This document shows, one piece after another, positions 17,378-27,596 of a stretch of 64,000 nucleotides of DNA. A program made the position numbers and the translations under genes. The notes beneath the pieces were generated by a model that saw only the letters and a list, made by a program, of their open reading frames with translations, was not told the origin of the DNA and did not search any database. Source of the DNA: Bacteroidota bacterium (GTDB taxonomy: Bacteria > Bacteroidota > Bacteroidia > Bacteroidales > GCA-2711565); assembly GCA_018816945.1 (NCBI GenBank), contig JAHIVC010000062.1, positions 25,785 through 89,784 of the forward strand, read 5' to 3'. Each line of letters opens with the position of its first letter. Position 1 is the first letter of the stretch.

Positions 17378-18418
17378 TTAAAAATCTATGGGTTCTGTAT
17401 TTTTTTGTAATTCCTTGGTTGAAAGTAACCCACATGCTGCAAAAATATCCTGACCCCTTGAAGCTCTAATAGTTGTTGTGATTCCCTTTGACATTAATTT
17501 TTCCCTAAACTCATTAATAGCCTTTTCATCAGGACTTTCCAAGGGAGAGTTAGGAATAGGATGAAAGCGAAGTAAATTAATTCTACACTTTATTCCATTT
17601 AAGATTTTCGCTAACTCATTGACATGTCGCTGGCTATCATTAAATCCTTTAAATAAAATATATTCGAATGAAATCCGTCTTTGCTTGCCCCATTCAAAGT
17701 CGTGAATGGCTTGTAAAAGTTTTGTTAATGGATACACATTTTCAATTGGCATAATTTTTTTTCGATCATCTTCGAATGGAGAATGTAAACTAATTGCGAG
17801 ATGAGCTTTGGACTCAGTTAAAAATTGCTGCATTGCCGGGATAATGCCAATAGTCGACACGGTAATCCTTTTTGGAGACCATGCATAACCCCATTCACTC
17901 GTCATAATTTCAAGCGATTTCAGAACTTCTTTCAAATTATCGAAAGGTTCACCCATTCCCATATAAACGATATTGGTCAATTGATCGAATTCGGGCAAAC
18001 TATGAATTTGATTCACAATTTCACCCGCACTCAACTGACCTTGAAAACCTTGTTTACCGGTCATACAAAACAAACATCCCATCTTGCAACCAATTTGAGA
18101 TGAAATACAAAGCGTGGCGCGATCCTTATCTGGAATATAAGCTGATTCAATAAATTTCTTTCCGGCAGCAGGGTATAAGTATTTTTTTGTTCCGTCGATG
18201 GAGGTTTGTTCCTTAACAGGCAAGTTTAATCCAATTTCATATTTCTCCTGAAGTTTGGTTCTATTAGTCTTCGACAGATTTTTCATATCCTGAATTTCTG
18301 TGATGTGCTTTTTATACAGCCAATCAGAAATTTGTCCTGCAACAAAAGTAGGCATCCCTTCCTGAACAACAATTTCCTGTAGTTCACTTAATGTTTTTCC
18401 GAATAATTTATCTTTCAT
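17378..18418 (-). CDS. rlmN: 23S rRNA (adenine-2503-C2)-methyltransferase, radical SAM
   Basis: A 346-residue radical SAM enzyme that methylates A2503 of 23S rRNA and A37 of some tRNAs. The iron-sulfur cluster motif is CKMGCLFC (C111, C115, C118), followed by MTGKQGFQGQLSAGEIVNQI, a strong RlmN signature. GMGEPFDN and LAISLHSP follow, and the C-terminal RGQDIFAACGLL contains the catalytic cysteine that forms the methyl-transfer adduct. Length is normal (345-390). It is cytosolic. Between it and the next gene upstream lies a short palindrome. Confidence 0.97.
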   Translation of the reverse strand: MKDKLFGKTLSELQEIVVQEGMPTFVAGQISDWLYKKHITEIQDMKNLSKTNRTKLQEKYEIGLNLPVKEQTSIDGTKKYLYPAAGKKFIESAYIPDKDRATLCISSQIGCKMGCLFCMTGKQGFQGQLSAGEIVNQIHSLPEFDQLTNIVYMGMGEPFDNLKEVLKSLEIMTSEWGYAWSPKRITVSTIGIIPAMQQFLTESKAHLAISLHSPFEDDRKKIMPIENVYPLTKLLQAIHDFEWGKQRRISFEYILFKGFNDSQRHVNELAKILNGIKCRINLLRFHPIPNSPLESPDEKAINEFREKLMSKGITTTIRASRGQDIFAACGLLSTKELQKNTEPIDF

Positions 18419-18447
18419 CCGTAATTAAATTTATAAAACTTGCCTAC

Positions 18448-18467
18448 CCTGTCTGCCGACAGGCAGG
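18448..18467. repeat. Palindromic repeat of the CCTG...CAGG type
   Basis: CCTGTC at 18448-18453 pairs with GACAGG at 18458-18463, with a further GCAGG repeat of the arm. It lies in the roughly 118-nt space between the reductase gene and rlmN and shares its core with palindromes at 11.2, 49.3, 58.1 and 61.8 kb. Confidence 0.6.
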
Positions 18468-18536
18468 TGCAATAAGGTTGCTTGGATAGCCTGTCCCGAT
18501 TTTGGCAAAAGAACTGACCCGATCGGACGCTTATCA

Positions 18537-19202
18537 TTAAAAATAAATTTCCGCAATTATCTGTTTGAACGGGATCCCCTTTTGAATAAGGATGTCCCTG
18601 GTTTCAACCACCATTTCAGCACTGCCGCAAAGATAATATTTATGTTTGGGAGGCAGTTCATTTAACGATTTTAGATATTCTGTTAACCTGCCTTTAAAAA
18701 CTCCCTGTCCGGTTTGTTGCGAACAGCAAGGGATATAATTATCTTTAAAATAAGCCTCAAATACATTTCTAAAATAGAAGGCACTTAATGTCCTGCCTCC
18801 GTGAATAATGATTTTATTAGATGCAAGTCCGGAATAAAACATGGATGTAAATGGGGCTATTCCGGTACCGGCAGCTATCCAATAAGCAGGTTCCTTTGTC
18901 CCGGTAAACTTTCCGAAAGGCTTTGAAATAAAAATCTTGTCCCCCTCAATTAATTGCGACATTTGTGTAGTTAGTTTACCTTCCGGCACTACATTAAATA
19001 GAATTCTTACCTCCTCTTCACGAATGCCGCTTGCAATACTATAAAGTCTTGGCTTATCATTCAAATCTGTGGTAATTGCAACAACCTGACCTGCCAGAAA
19101 TTCATGTATCTTTTTATATGCAAGAACAAACACACCTGTGGTGATTTCTTCTAATTTCAGCACATTCGCCTGAAAAAAATTATATCCGTCGTTAGTGTTC
19201 AC
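18537..19202 (-). CDS. Ferredoxin-NADP reductase-like flavoprotein
   Basis: A 221-residue oxidoreductase of the FNR fold. The FAD-binding beta-barrel has the RxYS signature (R52, Y54, S55 in PRLYSIASG) and a GKLTTQMSQL segment. The NAD(P)-binding half begins with YWIAAGTGIAPFTSMFYSG (about 107-125) and ends with YLCGSAEMV. It moves electrons between NAD(P)H and a partner such as ferredoxin or flavodoxin. It starts only 5 nt after the M28 peptidase stop, so the two are co-transcribed, although a functional link is not obvious. Length is short, as in minimal FNRs without an iron-sulfur domain. Confidence 0.85.
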   Translation of the reverse strand: MNTNDGYNFFQANVLKLEEITTGVFVLAYKKIHEFLAGQVVAITTDLNDKPRLYSIASGIREEEVRILFNVVPEGKLTTQMSQLIEGDKIFISKPFGKFTGTKEPAYWIAAGTGIAPFTSMFYSGLASNKIIIHGGRTLSAFYFRNVFEAYFKDNYIPCCSQQTGQGVFKGRLTEYLKSLNELPPKHKYYLCGSAEMVVETRDILIQKGIPFKQIIAEIYF

Positions 19203-19207
19203 TTAAT

Positions 19208-20845
19208 TTATTTTTCTCGCATGGCTCTAAATTCAGAATCTTCAGACCACTTTGGAAAATTGTTTTCCATCGCCAATTTCATTCCTATTTTAAAGAATAA
19301 TTTGGCATCTTCAACATTCCCCGACAAATCTGCCGTTGCCGGATCATATTCATCTGAAGGCTTGTGATATGTATTTGCCCAATAATAGTTTATTTTTTCA
19401 GTGGCAAAATCCTTTCCTTTTTCGCGGTGATCCGACCATCCTTTTATAAATAATGAAGGAACTCCCTGTCGTGCAAAGCTAAAATGATCAGAACGGTAAT
19501 ACATTCCATTTTCAGGAAAAGGATCGGCCATAATATATCGATCTTGTTCCTTTGCGGCTTCTTCCACGTATCTGTCAAGTTCGGATTGCCCAAACCCTGT
19601 AATGGTAACATCTCTCATCCGGCCAATGGGTAAAAATAATTCATAATTTAAATTTGCAACTGTTTTCTGAACAGGAATTACCGGATTTTCGACATAATAC
19701 TTTGATCCCAGCAACCCGGTTTCTTCAGCTGTTATGGCTAAGAAAATAACAGTTCGTCTGGGTTTCTGTTTTAAATTAGCGAAGGCTTTAGCAGTCTCAA
19801 GCATTGCAGCTATTGGGATTCCGTTATCTGCTGAACCGTTATATATGGAATCTCCATTCATCACAGGGCCAATACCAAAATGGTCCCAATGAGCAGTATA
19901 AACAATACATTCGTCGGCCAGATCGGTTCCCTTTAACATCGCCAGTACATTTTTAGAACTTGCGTAACGCAATTTATTGTTCATGGTAATACTGAGCTTT
20001 GTGTTCAATGAAACAGGTTTGAATTCTGAGCTTAATGCTTGCTTTGATATTTCTTTAAAATTCAACCCGCATTGCTCAAAAAGTCTTGAAGTTGCTTCAT
20101 CAGTAATCCATCCATTCAACTCACAATTCGACAAATTTCCATCTTCTGACTGAATAAAGAGCTTATTATCGGCAGTATTTGTTATCACTTTCCAGGGATA
20201 TCCCGCCCCTTTCGTGTCATGAATTACAAGAACTCCGGTTGCACCCTGACGAGCTGCTTCTTCATATTTATATGACCAACGACCATAATAAGTCATGGCA
20301 TTCCCATTAAATATTGCAGGGTCCTGAGTTATCAAACCAGGGTCATTTACCAATACCAGAACAGTTTTACCTTTGCAATCCAAGTCTTCATAATCGTTTC
20401 GGTTAAATTCAGGAGCCACTATTCCATAACCTGCAAAAACCAGCTCAGAATTTTCAACATTTATTTGCTCCTTAACCTGACTTGTCGAAAAAACATAATC
20501 TTTAATTAACTCCAATTCCAAAATCCCACCAGAAGTCTTCAATTCCAGTTTTTCAGGTGAGCCAAATGTAATTTCAACCATGGGTACCTCTTGAAAATAG
20601 CTGCCTTTATTAGCACCTTCTAAGCCTAAATTTTCAAACACAGACTTTAGATAATAAACTGTTTTTTCTTCCCCTTCGGTGAATGGCTGACGTCCTAAAA
20701 ACTCATCAGATGCAAGCGTGATGACATGTTTTTCCATATCAATTACATTAATACTATTCTCTGCTTGTCGAAGGTCAGAAACTTTTTGATTACAGCTTGC
20801 CAATATTGCAAGCAAAAAAATAAAGGATAGAAATTTCAATTTCAT
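19208..20845 (-). CDS. M28 family metallopeptidase lipoprotein with PA domain
   Basis: A 545-residue exported aminopeptidase. The signal peptide ends in the lipobox LASC (about residue 18), so the enzyme is lipid-anchored. A protease-associated domain spans about 110-275 (FAGYGIVAP; GVLVIHDTKGAGYP). The M28 zinc site is visible in order: TAHWDHFG, SADNGIPIAAML, AEETGLLGS with the catalytic and ligand glutamates, MYYRSDHFSFA, and the last histidine in TYHKPSDEY. It removes N-terminal residues from peptides at the cell surface or in the periplasm and belongs to the run of exported hydrolases from 19 to 26 kb. Confidence 0.92.
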   Translation of the reverse strand: MKLKFLSFIFLLAILASCNQKVSDLRQAENSINVIDMEKHVITLASDEFLGRQPFTEGEEKTVYYLKSVFENLGLEGANKGSYFQEVPMVEITFGSPEKLELKTSGGILELELIKDYVFSTSQVKEQINVENSELVFAGYGIVAPEFNRNDYEDLDCKGKTVLVLVNDPGLITQDPAIFNGNAMTYYGRWSYKYEEAARQGATGVLVIHDTKGAGYPWKVITNTADNKLFIQSEDGNLSNCELNGWITDEATSRLFEQCGLNFKEISKQALSSEFKPVSLNTKLSITMNNKLRYASSKNVLAMLKGTDLADECIVYTAHWDHFGIGPVMNGDSIYNGSADNGIPIAAMLETAKAFANLKQKPRRTVIFLAITAEETGLLGSKYYVENPVIPVQKTVANLNYELFLPIGRMRDVTITGFGQSELDRYVEEAAKEQDRYIMADPFPENGMYYRSDHFSFARQGVPSLFIKGWSDHREKGKDFATEKINYYWANTYHKPSDEYDPATADLSGNVEDAKLFFKIGMKLAMENNFPKWSEDSEFRAMREK

Positions 20846-20980
20846 GATTTTTGGTTTTTTCTTGAAAATTACAATTTTTTCACCAATGACTGAAATGAGA
20901 AATGAATAATTTGTGCAACATTTATATGCTAAAGATGGATGTTTGTCGATTATTATACGGCCAGCATTAAATTTGACTTG

Positions 20981-22126
20981 TTATTGTATCCCAAACCATT
21001 CGAGCGCTGCTTTAAAAGCGGTAGGATCAACAAAATGACCACCTGCAAAGTCATGAAAATTAACCTCATAGCCATTCTTTTTTAAGATTTTTTTGGCCTC
21101 ATTGGCATTCTTTATGTGATCCTCCTTACCATGCGCAATAAATACCTTTAATTTATTACCTTTAACAATATCTTCATCCGAAAGAAACCATGAATATTTT
21201 TTAGTATCGGGCAAACGGGCACCGAAACAAATGATCCCTTCAAATTCATCAGGGTTTTTAATTCCAGTAACATATGCATATCCTCCACCTTGCGAAAACC
21301 CCATTATATATGATTTTTCGATTTTATATTTTTCTCTGACATATTTCTTAACATTAACAATGAATTGGGAGCTCAAGTTGTCGGCTCGCTTATATAAATC
21401 TATGTCCTCAACACGAATATCCCAGGAATATGCATTAGGTCGAACGCTAACATCAGAATAAGCATTATACGGGCCCTCCGGCATCACGAAAATGAATGAA
21501 TGCTTTTCAAAATATGCCCAAAGTTTTGTGAATTCCTCTGTAGTACCACCAAATCCATGCATACCAATGACTAAGGGATATGATACTTCAGGCTGATAAT
21601 TTTCAGGTAACAATACACGGCATTTAATGAGTTTTTCCCCTTTTACATAAATATTTTCGCCCAAACTCTTTCCTGCATTCAAAACGGCTTGATATCGGTT
21701 AAAAAATTCAGGATTTTGCTGTAATTGGTTAAATGCCTCATCTTTACGTATGAAAGTAAAGTCATTGAAGCCATTATTGATAGCAAGTATCAAAAAATTA
21801 GCTGCATAACCCGCCTGACCGAGATATGCATAACACCTTGCCAGATCATAACAAGCACTTGCATCGCTCATGCTTCGACTTACGATATATAAGTAAAAGC
21901 GTGCTGCAGTTTCATAATCCTTATTAAGCATTAAAAAATATGCCTGATGTTTCAAATCCACCAAATCTATTTGGGCAAGTTCAGTCAGGTCAAAAGTATA
22001 TGGGTTAATTTTAAAAACTTTGGGATACTTCTCCTGCAAATTTTTTGTTTCTTGAGCATGCAGAGATTGGAAACCTGAAATGATCAACAGGAATAAAACT
22101 GCAAATTTTTCGAAATTTTTTATCAT
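20981..22126 (-). CDS. Exported alpha/beta hydrolase with N-terminal TPR-like region
   Basis: A 381-residue protein with a signal peptide (about 1-24, ending SLHAQ). Residues 45-130 are paired helices resembling tetratricopeptide repeats. The rest is an alpha/beta hydrolase of the predicted esterase or dienelactone hydrolase type: oxyanion motif GMHGFGGTTEEF, nucleophile serine in GFSQGGGYA, acid in AHGKEDH, and catalytic histidine in AGGHFVDP. It should cleave an ester or peptide bond outside the cytoplasm; the substrate is unknown. The M20 peptidase gene lies 35 nt upstream on the same strand, so they are probably co-transcribed. Confidence 0.85.
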   Translation of the reverse strand: MIKNFEKFAVLFLLIISGFQSLHAQETKNLQEKYPKVFKINPYTFDLTELAQIDLVDLKHQAYFLMLNKDYETAARFYLYIVSRSMSDASACYDLARCYAYLGQAGYAANFLILAINNGFNDFTFIRKDEAFNQLQQNPEFFNRYQAVLNAGKSLGENIYVKGEKLIKCRVLLPENYQPEVSYPLVIGMHGFGGTTEEFTKLWAYFEKHSFIFVMPEGPYNAYSDVSVRPNAYSWDIRVEDIDLYKRADNLSSQFIVNVKKYVREKYKIEKSYIMGFSQGGGYAYVTGIKNPDEFEGIICFGARLPDTKKYSWFLSDEDIVKGNKLKVFIAHGKEDHIKNANEAKKILKKNGYEVNFHDFAGGHFVDPTAFKAALEWFGIQ

Positions 22127-22161
22127 AGAACAATTTGTTGATGACTTATCAACAGCATGAT

Positions 22162-23694
22162 TTAGATTTTTTCGGTAAGCAAAGCAACAATAGTTTTAAT
22201 CCCATCTATGTAATTGCCTAACCTCAAATTTTCATTTGGTCCATGCTGATTGTTATCTAAATTAACCATTGGAAGAATTACAGCCTCGATCCCTAGTTTA
22301 CTTATAAACGCTGATATCGGCACCGTACCCCCTGTTGTTCTCACCCTTACCGGCTGTTCTTCAAATGCTTTTATCAATGATCGGTTCACCCATTTCCCTA
22401 TTTCCGAGTCAAATTCGGTTCTGAAAGCTAAATTTTCGAACCCTGAATTAAACATCGCGATTTTTGGATATTTAGCCCGCTCCTGATCGTTAGGAAGATG
22501 ATTAATTACATAAAAACCCTGTCCTTCAATGTGTTTTTTTACTAAATTGATCAGTCTTACCGGATTACTTTCAACCACTAACCTAATATCCAGCGCAGCA
22601 GTTGCCGTAGTTGGAACAATAGTTCTGGCCTCAGAGCCAACCCATCCGGATGACATTCCTCGAATATTTAGTGAAGGATATTGCAAGGATTGTTGATAAT
22701 CGGCTCCTACCCTGTCTGGTATTGCGATCCCCAGATTTTGATTGATTTCATTTATGTCATCAGGTACTTGTGCCAATATTTCTAAAGTTTTTTTATCCAT
22801 CTTAATTCCATCATAAAAGCCGGGAATAATTACCTTGCCTTCATCATCCTTCATTGTGGCTAATAATTTAGCCAGGCTTAAAGCAGGGTTTGGCGCATAA
22901 TTTCCATAATGGCCGCTGTGCTGTGCATTCTTTGGGCCAAAAATCGTAATCTCGACAGAAGCTAAACCCCTGCAACCGAAGAAAATACTTGGCTTATTAC
23001 TGATATGTCGGGGTCCATCAAGAATTAGCATCATGTCTGAAGCTAAAAGATCATGGTAATTATCAACAATGTCAGGCAAATTTGGGGAGCCCATTTCCTC
23101 TTCACTATCCAATATTACTTTTATATTAAAAGCCGGCTTATGATTATTTGCATTTAATATATCAAGTGCAGAAAGCAGCATATTTATTGGTGATTTATCA
23201 TCCGACGATGAACGACAGAAAAACCGCAATTCTTCATCAGGGGCATATTGCAAAAGATTCCAATCCACTATATCCCATCCACCCGCTTGATTTTTTTGTT
23301 TTAAAACCGGGGTGTAAGGATTCGGCTGTAACCATTTTGAAGAATCAACAGGCTGCCCATCGAAATGCATATAAAAAAGTACCGTTTTAAGATTCGAATC
23401 AATCGCTTTTTCTGCAAATAGTGATGGGTTTCCCTTCGATTTTAAAACAACAGTATTAAAATTCCGCTTCTTGAAAGCTTCTTCGAGCCATTGCATGTTT
23501 TCCAAAATTTGGTTCTCAAAATGCGAATCATTGGGGATACTCAAAAACGCTTTCAATTCAGAAAAAGATTTTTGCAAATGAGGCTGAACCCATTCATTAA
23601 TCAAAGCTTTATTAATATGTTGGGTATAAACTGCTGTTGATAATGAAAGCGAAAGGGCCAGAACCAGAGAGAAAACTTTTACACGAATACGCAT
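22162..23694 (-). CDS. Exported M20/M25/M40 family peptidase
   Basis: A 510-residue exported di-zinc peptidase. It has a signal peptide (about 1-24). Zinc-site motifs in order: FYMHFDGQPVD (first histidine and aspartate), RSSSDDKSPINML (bridging aspartate), DSEEEMGSP (catalytic and ligand glutamates), and a late NNQHGPNENLRLG giving the last histidine. A dimerisation domain sits between them (about 215-370) with QHSGHYGNYAPNP. It probably acts as an exported carboxypeptidase or dipeptidase. A TATATTTG box at 23751-23744 may be its -7 element. Confidence 0.9.
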   Translation of the reverse strand: MRIRVKVFSLVLALSLSLSTAVYTQHINKALINEWVQPHLQKSFSELKAFLSIPNDSHFENQILENMQWLEEAFKKRNFNTVVLKSKGNPSLFAEKAIDSNLKTVLFYMHFDGQPVDSSKWLQPNPYTPVLKQKNQAGGWDIVDWNLLQYAPDEELRFFCRSSSDDKSPINMLLSALDILNANNHKPAFNIKVILDSEEEMGSPNLPDIVDNYHDLLASDMMLILDGPRHISNKPSIFFGCRGLASVEITIFGPKNAQHSGHYGNYAPNPALSLAKLLATMKDDEGKVIIPGFYDGIKMDKKTLEILAQVPDDINEINQNLGIAIPDRVGADYQQSLQYPSLNIRGMSSGWVGSEARTIVPTTATAALDIRLVVESNPVRLINLVKKHIEGQGFYVINHLPNDQERAKYPKIAMFNSGFENLAFRTEFDSEIGKWVNRSLIKAFEEQPVRVRTTGGTVPISAFISKLGIEAVILPMVNLDNNQHGPNENLRLGNYIDGIKTIVALLTEKI

Positions 23695-23804
23695 AACAGA
23701 TATTGTTTAAATGAATATTAAATTAACGGATTTCTTATTTCTTCAAATATAGAATTTAAATGCAAAAATGGCTACTTTTAAGGGTTGAAATAAAAGCCTG
23801 TTTT

Positions 23805-26396
23805 ATGAAAAAAGTATCATATTATAGTATGGCGATCATATTAAGTGGAATAATCTTAATAGCCTGCAACAAATCCCAAGAAATCGAAATAGTACACGGA
23901 GTTTCAAAAACCATTGCTGATCATAGAACCCAAAGTATTTCAAATCCCGAATATAAATTACACTTTTCAATTCCTGATTCACTTCACCAAACGATAGAGG
24001 CAAATATGTCTGTTTCATTAGAATTGAATGATTTGTCCCATCCTCTTCTTCTTGATTTTAGTGCCCCGCCTGAGTATATTAAGGAAGTAAATGCAAATAA
24101 TAACGCCGGATTTGAAATGCAAAACGGCCATCTCGTTATTCCAATTTCATCCTTAAAAAAAGGATTAAATAGAATAAATATCGTTTTCAGGGCCGGGGAA
24201 ACATCATTAAACAGGAACAAAGAATTTTTGTACACGCTATTTGTCCCCGATCGTGCATCAACTGCTTTCCCCTGTTTTGATCAGCCCAATATGAAAGCCA
24301 AATATACCCTTGAGCTTAGCATACCTAAAGGCTGGACTGCCGTTTCGAATGCACCTGCTAACAATACAATACTTGATGAAAAAAATGCGCGGAAAACAAT
24401 TTTTTTCGATAAAACAGATAAATTAAGTACCTATCTGTTTTCGTTTGTGGCAGGGAAGTTTGAGCAAATTACCAGAAATACCGACGGAAGGCAAATGACC
24501 ATGCTTCATCGGGAGCCTGATTCAAATCTGGTAGCGCGAAATGTGGATGAGATTTTCAGTTTACATGCCAAAGCATTAAATTGGCTAGAAGATTATACCC
24601 AGATAAAATATCCCTTTAAAAAATTTGATTTTGTTGCCATTCCATTTTTTCAATATGGAGGGATGGAACATGCAGGTGCAATTCAATACCGTGCAAATTC
24701 ATTATTTCTTGAAAAAAACGCAACCCAAAATCAAAAATTGGCCCGTGCAGGTTTAATCTCACACGAAACAGCCCACATGTGGTTTGGCGACTATGTTACC
24801 ATGAAATGGTTTGATGATGTTTGGCTGAAGGAGGTTTTTGCCGGGTTTATGTCCGATAAAATCATTAACCCTAGTTTCCCCGAGGTTAACCATGATCTTA
24901 AATTTTTGCTTTCTCATTATCCGGCAGCTTATGAAATCGATCGAACTTTAGGCGCAAATCCCATTGGTCAGCAACTGGAAAACATGAAAGATGCCGGTGC
25001 CTTATATGGCAATATTATCTATCATAAGGCCCCAATTGTGATGAGACATTTGGAGAGTTTAATGGGTGCCGAAAAATTACGATCAGGGTTACAGGAATAT
25101 TTGAAAAATTACGCATTTGGTGATGCAACCTGGGATCAATTAATTGAAATTTTAAATAAACAAACAGAATTTGACTTAATAAAATGGAGCAATATTTGGG
25201 TAAAAGAGGCCGGAATGCCGATTATTAAAACTCATATTGAAATTGAATCCAATAGAATAAAAACAGCAACAATCAGCCAAAGTGACCCTGCCGGTAAAAA
25301 CAGGGTTTGGCCTCAACAATTAGAATTTGAATTATACTATGATAATCCTGAAAAAAATAAGGTCTTTGATATCAATTTTGACGCGTTAAAAGTAGGACTG
25401 AATCAGACAACAAATATGGATGTTCCATTGATGATAACACCTAACAGCAAAGGTAACGCTTATGCTTATTTCGAATTGGATGAAACCAGTAAACAGTACC
25501 TGCTCAACAATATTAATTCATTTAAGGACCCGCTTAAACGGGGGATTGCCTGGATAACCCTTTGGGAGAATATGTTGAATTTAAATATAGACAAAACTCA
25601 ACTTTACCAACTTCAACTAAATTCACTGGATGTCGAAACCAATCCGCTGTTAATTGGTAAGATTCTGGCTCAAACCGGTACCATTTACTGGCAATTTTTT
25701 TCTAAGGAGGAAAGGCAGGAATGGACTGCCAAATCGGAAGAAAAACTGTGGAATTTAATAAATAGCACGAATGATCCCGGACTTAAAAAGAATTATTTTG
25801 ACAGCTACCAGGATATTGCCCTGAGTGCTGAAGCCCTTATGAAATTATTTGATATTTGGGAAGGTAAAACAGCAATTAAAGGCTTGGAATTATCGGATAA
25901 TAATAAAACCGTACTGGCCTATATCTTGGCTCTAAAAATCCCTGATCAAAGCAAAGATATTCTCCTTAAACAACTAGATCGGATAAAGAATGAGGACCGT
26001 AAAGACGAGATCAGGTTTGTGATGCCTTCTTTATCAAATGTTGATAAGGAACGAGATTTGTTTTTCCAGAGTTTGCGAAGCCCTATAAACCGTGAACATG
26101 AGCGATGGGTCGTAACCTCATTGAATTATCTGAATCACCCTTTACGTGCCGAATATTCAATAAAATATTTGAAAGTGAGCCTGGAACTTTTACAGGAAAT
26201 TCAGTTAACGGGTGATATCTTTTTCCCTAAACAATGGTTAGATGCCGTGCTTGGTGGATATCAGTCGAAAAAAGCGGCAGATATTGTAAATGAATTTCTG
26301 CAAGATCATCCGGATTATCCCGAAAACTTGAAGGCCAAAATATTACAATCAGCTGATTTTGTTTTCAGATCACAGAATCTGGTTCAACAAAAATAA
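23805..26396 (+). CDS. M1 family aminopeptidase lipoprotein
   Basis: An 863-residue zinc aminopeptidase. The ATG at 23805 is chosen over one at 23760 because it starts a proper lipoprotein signal (MKKVSYYSMAI, lipobox LIAC). The exopeptidase motif is GGMEHAGAI, the Bacteroidota form of GxMEN. The zinc motif is HETAH (H320, E321, H324) with E343 after 18 residues in WLKEVF. An N-terminal beta-saddle domain (about 25-220) and a long helical C-terminal domain complete the M1 layout. It removes N-terminal residues from peptides at the envelope. It is divergent from the M20-hydrolase-M28 run and probably works with it in peptide use. Confidence 0.94.
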   Translation: MKKVSYYSMAIILSGIILIACNKSQEIEIVHGVSKTIADHRTQSISNPEYKLHFSIPDSLHQTIEANMSVSLELNDLSHPLLLDFSAPPEYIKEVNANNNAGFEMQNGHLVIPISSLKKGLNRINIVFRAGETSLNRNKEFLYTLFVPDRASTAFPCFDQPNMKAKYTLELSIPKGWTAVSNAPANNTILDEKNARKTIFFDKTDKLSTYLFSFVAGKFEQITRNTDGRQMTMLHREPDSNLVARNVDEIFSLHAKALNWLEDYTQIKYPFKKFDFVAIPFFQYGGMEHAGAIQYRANSLFLEKNATQNQKLARAGLISHETAHMWFGDYVTMKWFDDVWLKEVFAGFMSDKIINPSFPEVNHDLKFLLSHYPAAYEIDRTLGANPIGQQLENMKDAGALYGNIIYHKAPIVMRHLESLMGAEKLRSGLQEYLKNYAFGDATWDQLIEILNKQTEFDLIKWSNIWVKEAGMPIIKTHIEIESNRIKTATISQSDPAGKNRVWPQQLEFELYYDNPEKNKVFDINFDALKVGLNQTTNMDVPLMITPNSKGNAYAYFELDETSKQYLLNNINSFKDPLKRGIAWITLWENMLNLNIDKTQLYQLQLNSLDVETNPLLIGKILAQTGTIYWQFFSKEERQEWTAKSEEKLWNLINSTNDPGLKKNYFDSYQDIALSAEALMKLFDIWEGKTAIKGLELSDNNKTVLAYILALKIPDQSKDILLKQLDRIKNEDRKDEIRFVMPSLSNVDKERDLFFQSLRSPINREHERWVVTSLNYLNHPLRAEYSIKYLKVSLELLQEIQLTGDIFFPKQWLDAVLGGYQSKKAADIVNEFLQDHPDYPENLKAKILQSADFVFRSQNLVQQK

Positions 26397-26482
26397 ATGG
26401 AAGTTTTAAAAAATTGGAAACTCTTCATTTACCTTAAATGGTACTTTTTAATTGACTTTTCCAGATTGAAAAAAATAGAAGC

Positions 26483-26527
26483 CAACAGCTAAAAGCTAAC
26501 AGCTAACAGCTAACAGCTAACAGCTAA
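26483..26527. repeat. Heptanucleotide tandem repeat (TAACAGC)
   Basis: About six imperfect to perfect tandem copies of the 7-mer TAACAGC lie between the convergent M1 peptidase and corA genes. The unit number may vary by slippage. No coding or promoter role is visible. Confidence 0.8.
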
Positions 26528-26531
26528 AACA

Positions 26532-27596
26532 CTATAACCAGCGCTTTCGTTTAAAGAACATGATCATGATAAAAATAACGGCAAGCATAACTCCCCATAC
26601 GGCAAAATAGCCGTATTGCCAATGAAGCTCAGGCATGTTATCGAAATTCATGCCATAAACACCGGCAATAAAGGTGAGTGGGATAAAAATAGTTGCGATG
26701 ATGGTTAAGATCTTCATGATTTGATTCATCTTATTACTCACGCCTGATAAGTAAAGTTCCATGATGCTTGCGAGTCTATCCCGCTCTGAATCTATGGTTT
26801 CGTTCACCTGGATCAGATGTTCGTAAACATCTCTTAAATAACGAATAGTGTCCGGCTTAACAAATTCGTTCCCATCTTTTTGCAGGCTTGAAACAGCCTC
26901 TCGTAAGGGCATAACTGATTTGCGAAGATTTACAAATTGCTTTTTCAAATGCTGTATTTCTTGCAAGGTTTCTTTATCCTGATTATTCATTACCTTTTCT
27001 TCCAGCTTTTCAATGACATCAGTTAAATGTTCAGTCACAAAAAAGTAGTTATCAACTACTGTATCTATCAAGCGATACATTAAATAATCAGTCCCTTTAT
27101 GCCTGATATTTCCTTTTTTCTCTTTTATTCGTTGTCGAATTGTATCAAAAACATCACCTTCCTTCTCCTGGAACGAGATTACCCAATTTTTGCCCAGAAC
27201 AAGGCTAATCTGTTCCGAAACAACATATTTTCCATCTTTACTTATTTCAAACATTTGAAGGGCAAGAAACAGATAATCATCAAATTCTTCAACTTTGGGA
27301 CGATGACTCGTATTTAGTACATCTTCAAGCAAAAGCGGATGCAGTCCATAATGTTGGCCAATCTTCCCGATAGCTTCCGTATCATGCAACCCATCAATGT
27401 TAATCCAACTCACGGAAGAGGTATCTTTGTATGGAAAGCATTCCTCAATTGTTTTGCAATTGACTTCCGAAAAATTCGTTTCGTTGTAATCAATAACCGT
27501 GACTTTTATTTTGTTGGCTTTGCGTGTCCCGATGTGAACCAAGGCTCCCGGAGGTAAACCAGCTTTTTTGGATAATGATTTTGGATTTTCATTCAT
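26532..27596 (-). CDS. corA: Magnesium/cobalt transporter CorA
   Basis: A 354-residue inner-membrane Mg2+ channel. The long N-terminal cytosolic domain (about 1-290) is followed by two C-terminal membrane spans. The selectivity motif YGMN (residues 314-317) comes right after TM1, with the periplasmic loop FDNMPEL, and the protein ends in the basic tail KRKRWL. The long helix with QIQ/KKQFVNLRKSVMP-type heptads and SGVSNKMNQIMK before TM1 is typical. Length is normal (316-370). It converges on the M1 peptidase gene, and no regulatory RNA element is evident upstream. Confidence 0.96.
   Translation of the reverse strand: MNENPKSLSKKAGLPPGALVHIGTRKANKIKVTVIDYNETNFSEVNCKTIEECFPYKDTSSVSWINIDGLHDTEAIGKIGQHYGLHPLLLEDVLNTSHRPKVEEFDDYLFLALQMFEISKDGKYVVSEQISLVLGKNWVISFQEKEGDVFDTIRQRIKEKKGNIRHKGTDYLMYRLIDTVVDNYFFVTEHLTDVIEKLEEKVMNNQDKETLQEIQHLKKQFVNLRKSVMPLREAVSSLQKDGNEFVKPDTIRYLRDVYEHLIQVNETIDSERDRLASIMELYLSGVSNKMNQIMKILTIIATIFIPLTFIAGVYGMNFDNMPELHWQYGYFAVWGVMLAVIFIMIMFFKRKRWL

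Noticed and set aside
26483..26527. Possible CRISPR array
   Set aside because: Units are 7 bp and contiguous with no spacers; no cas genes are present.
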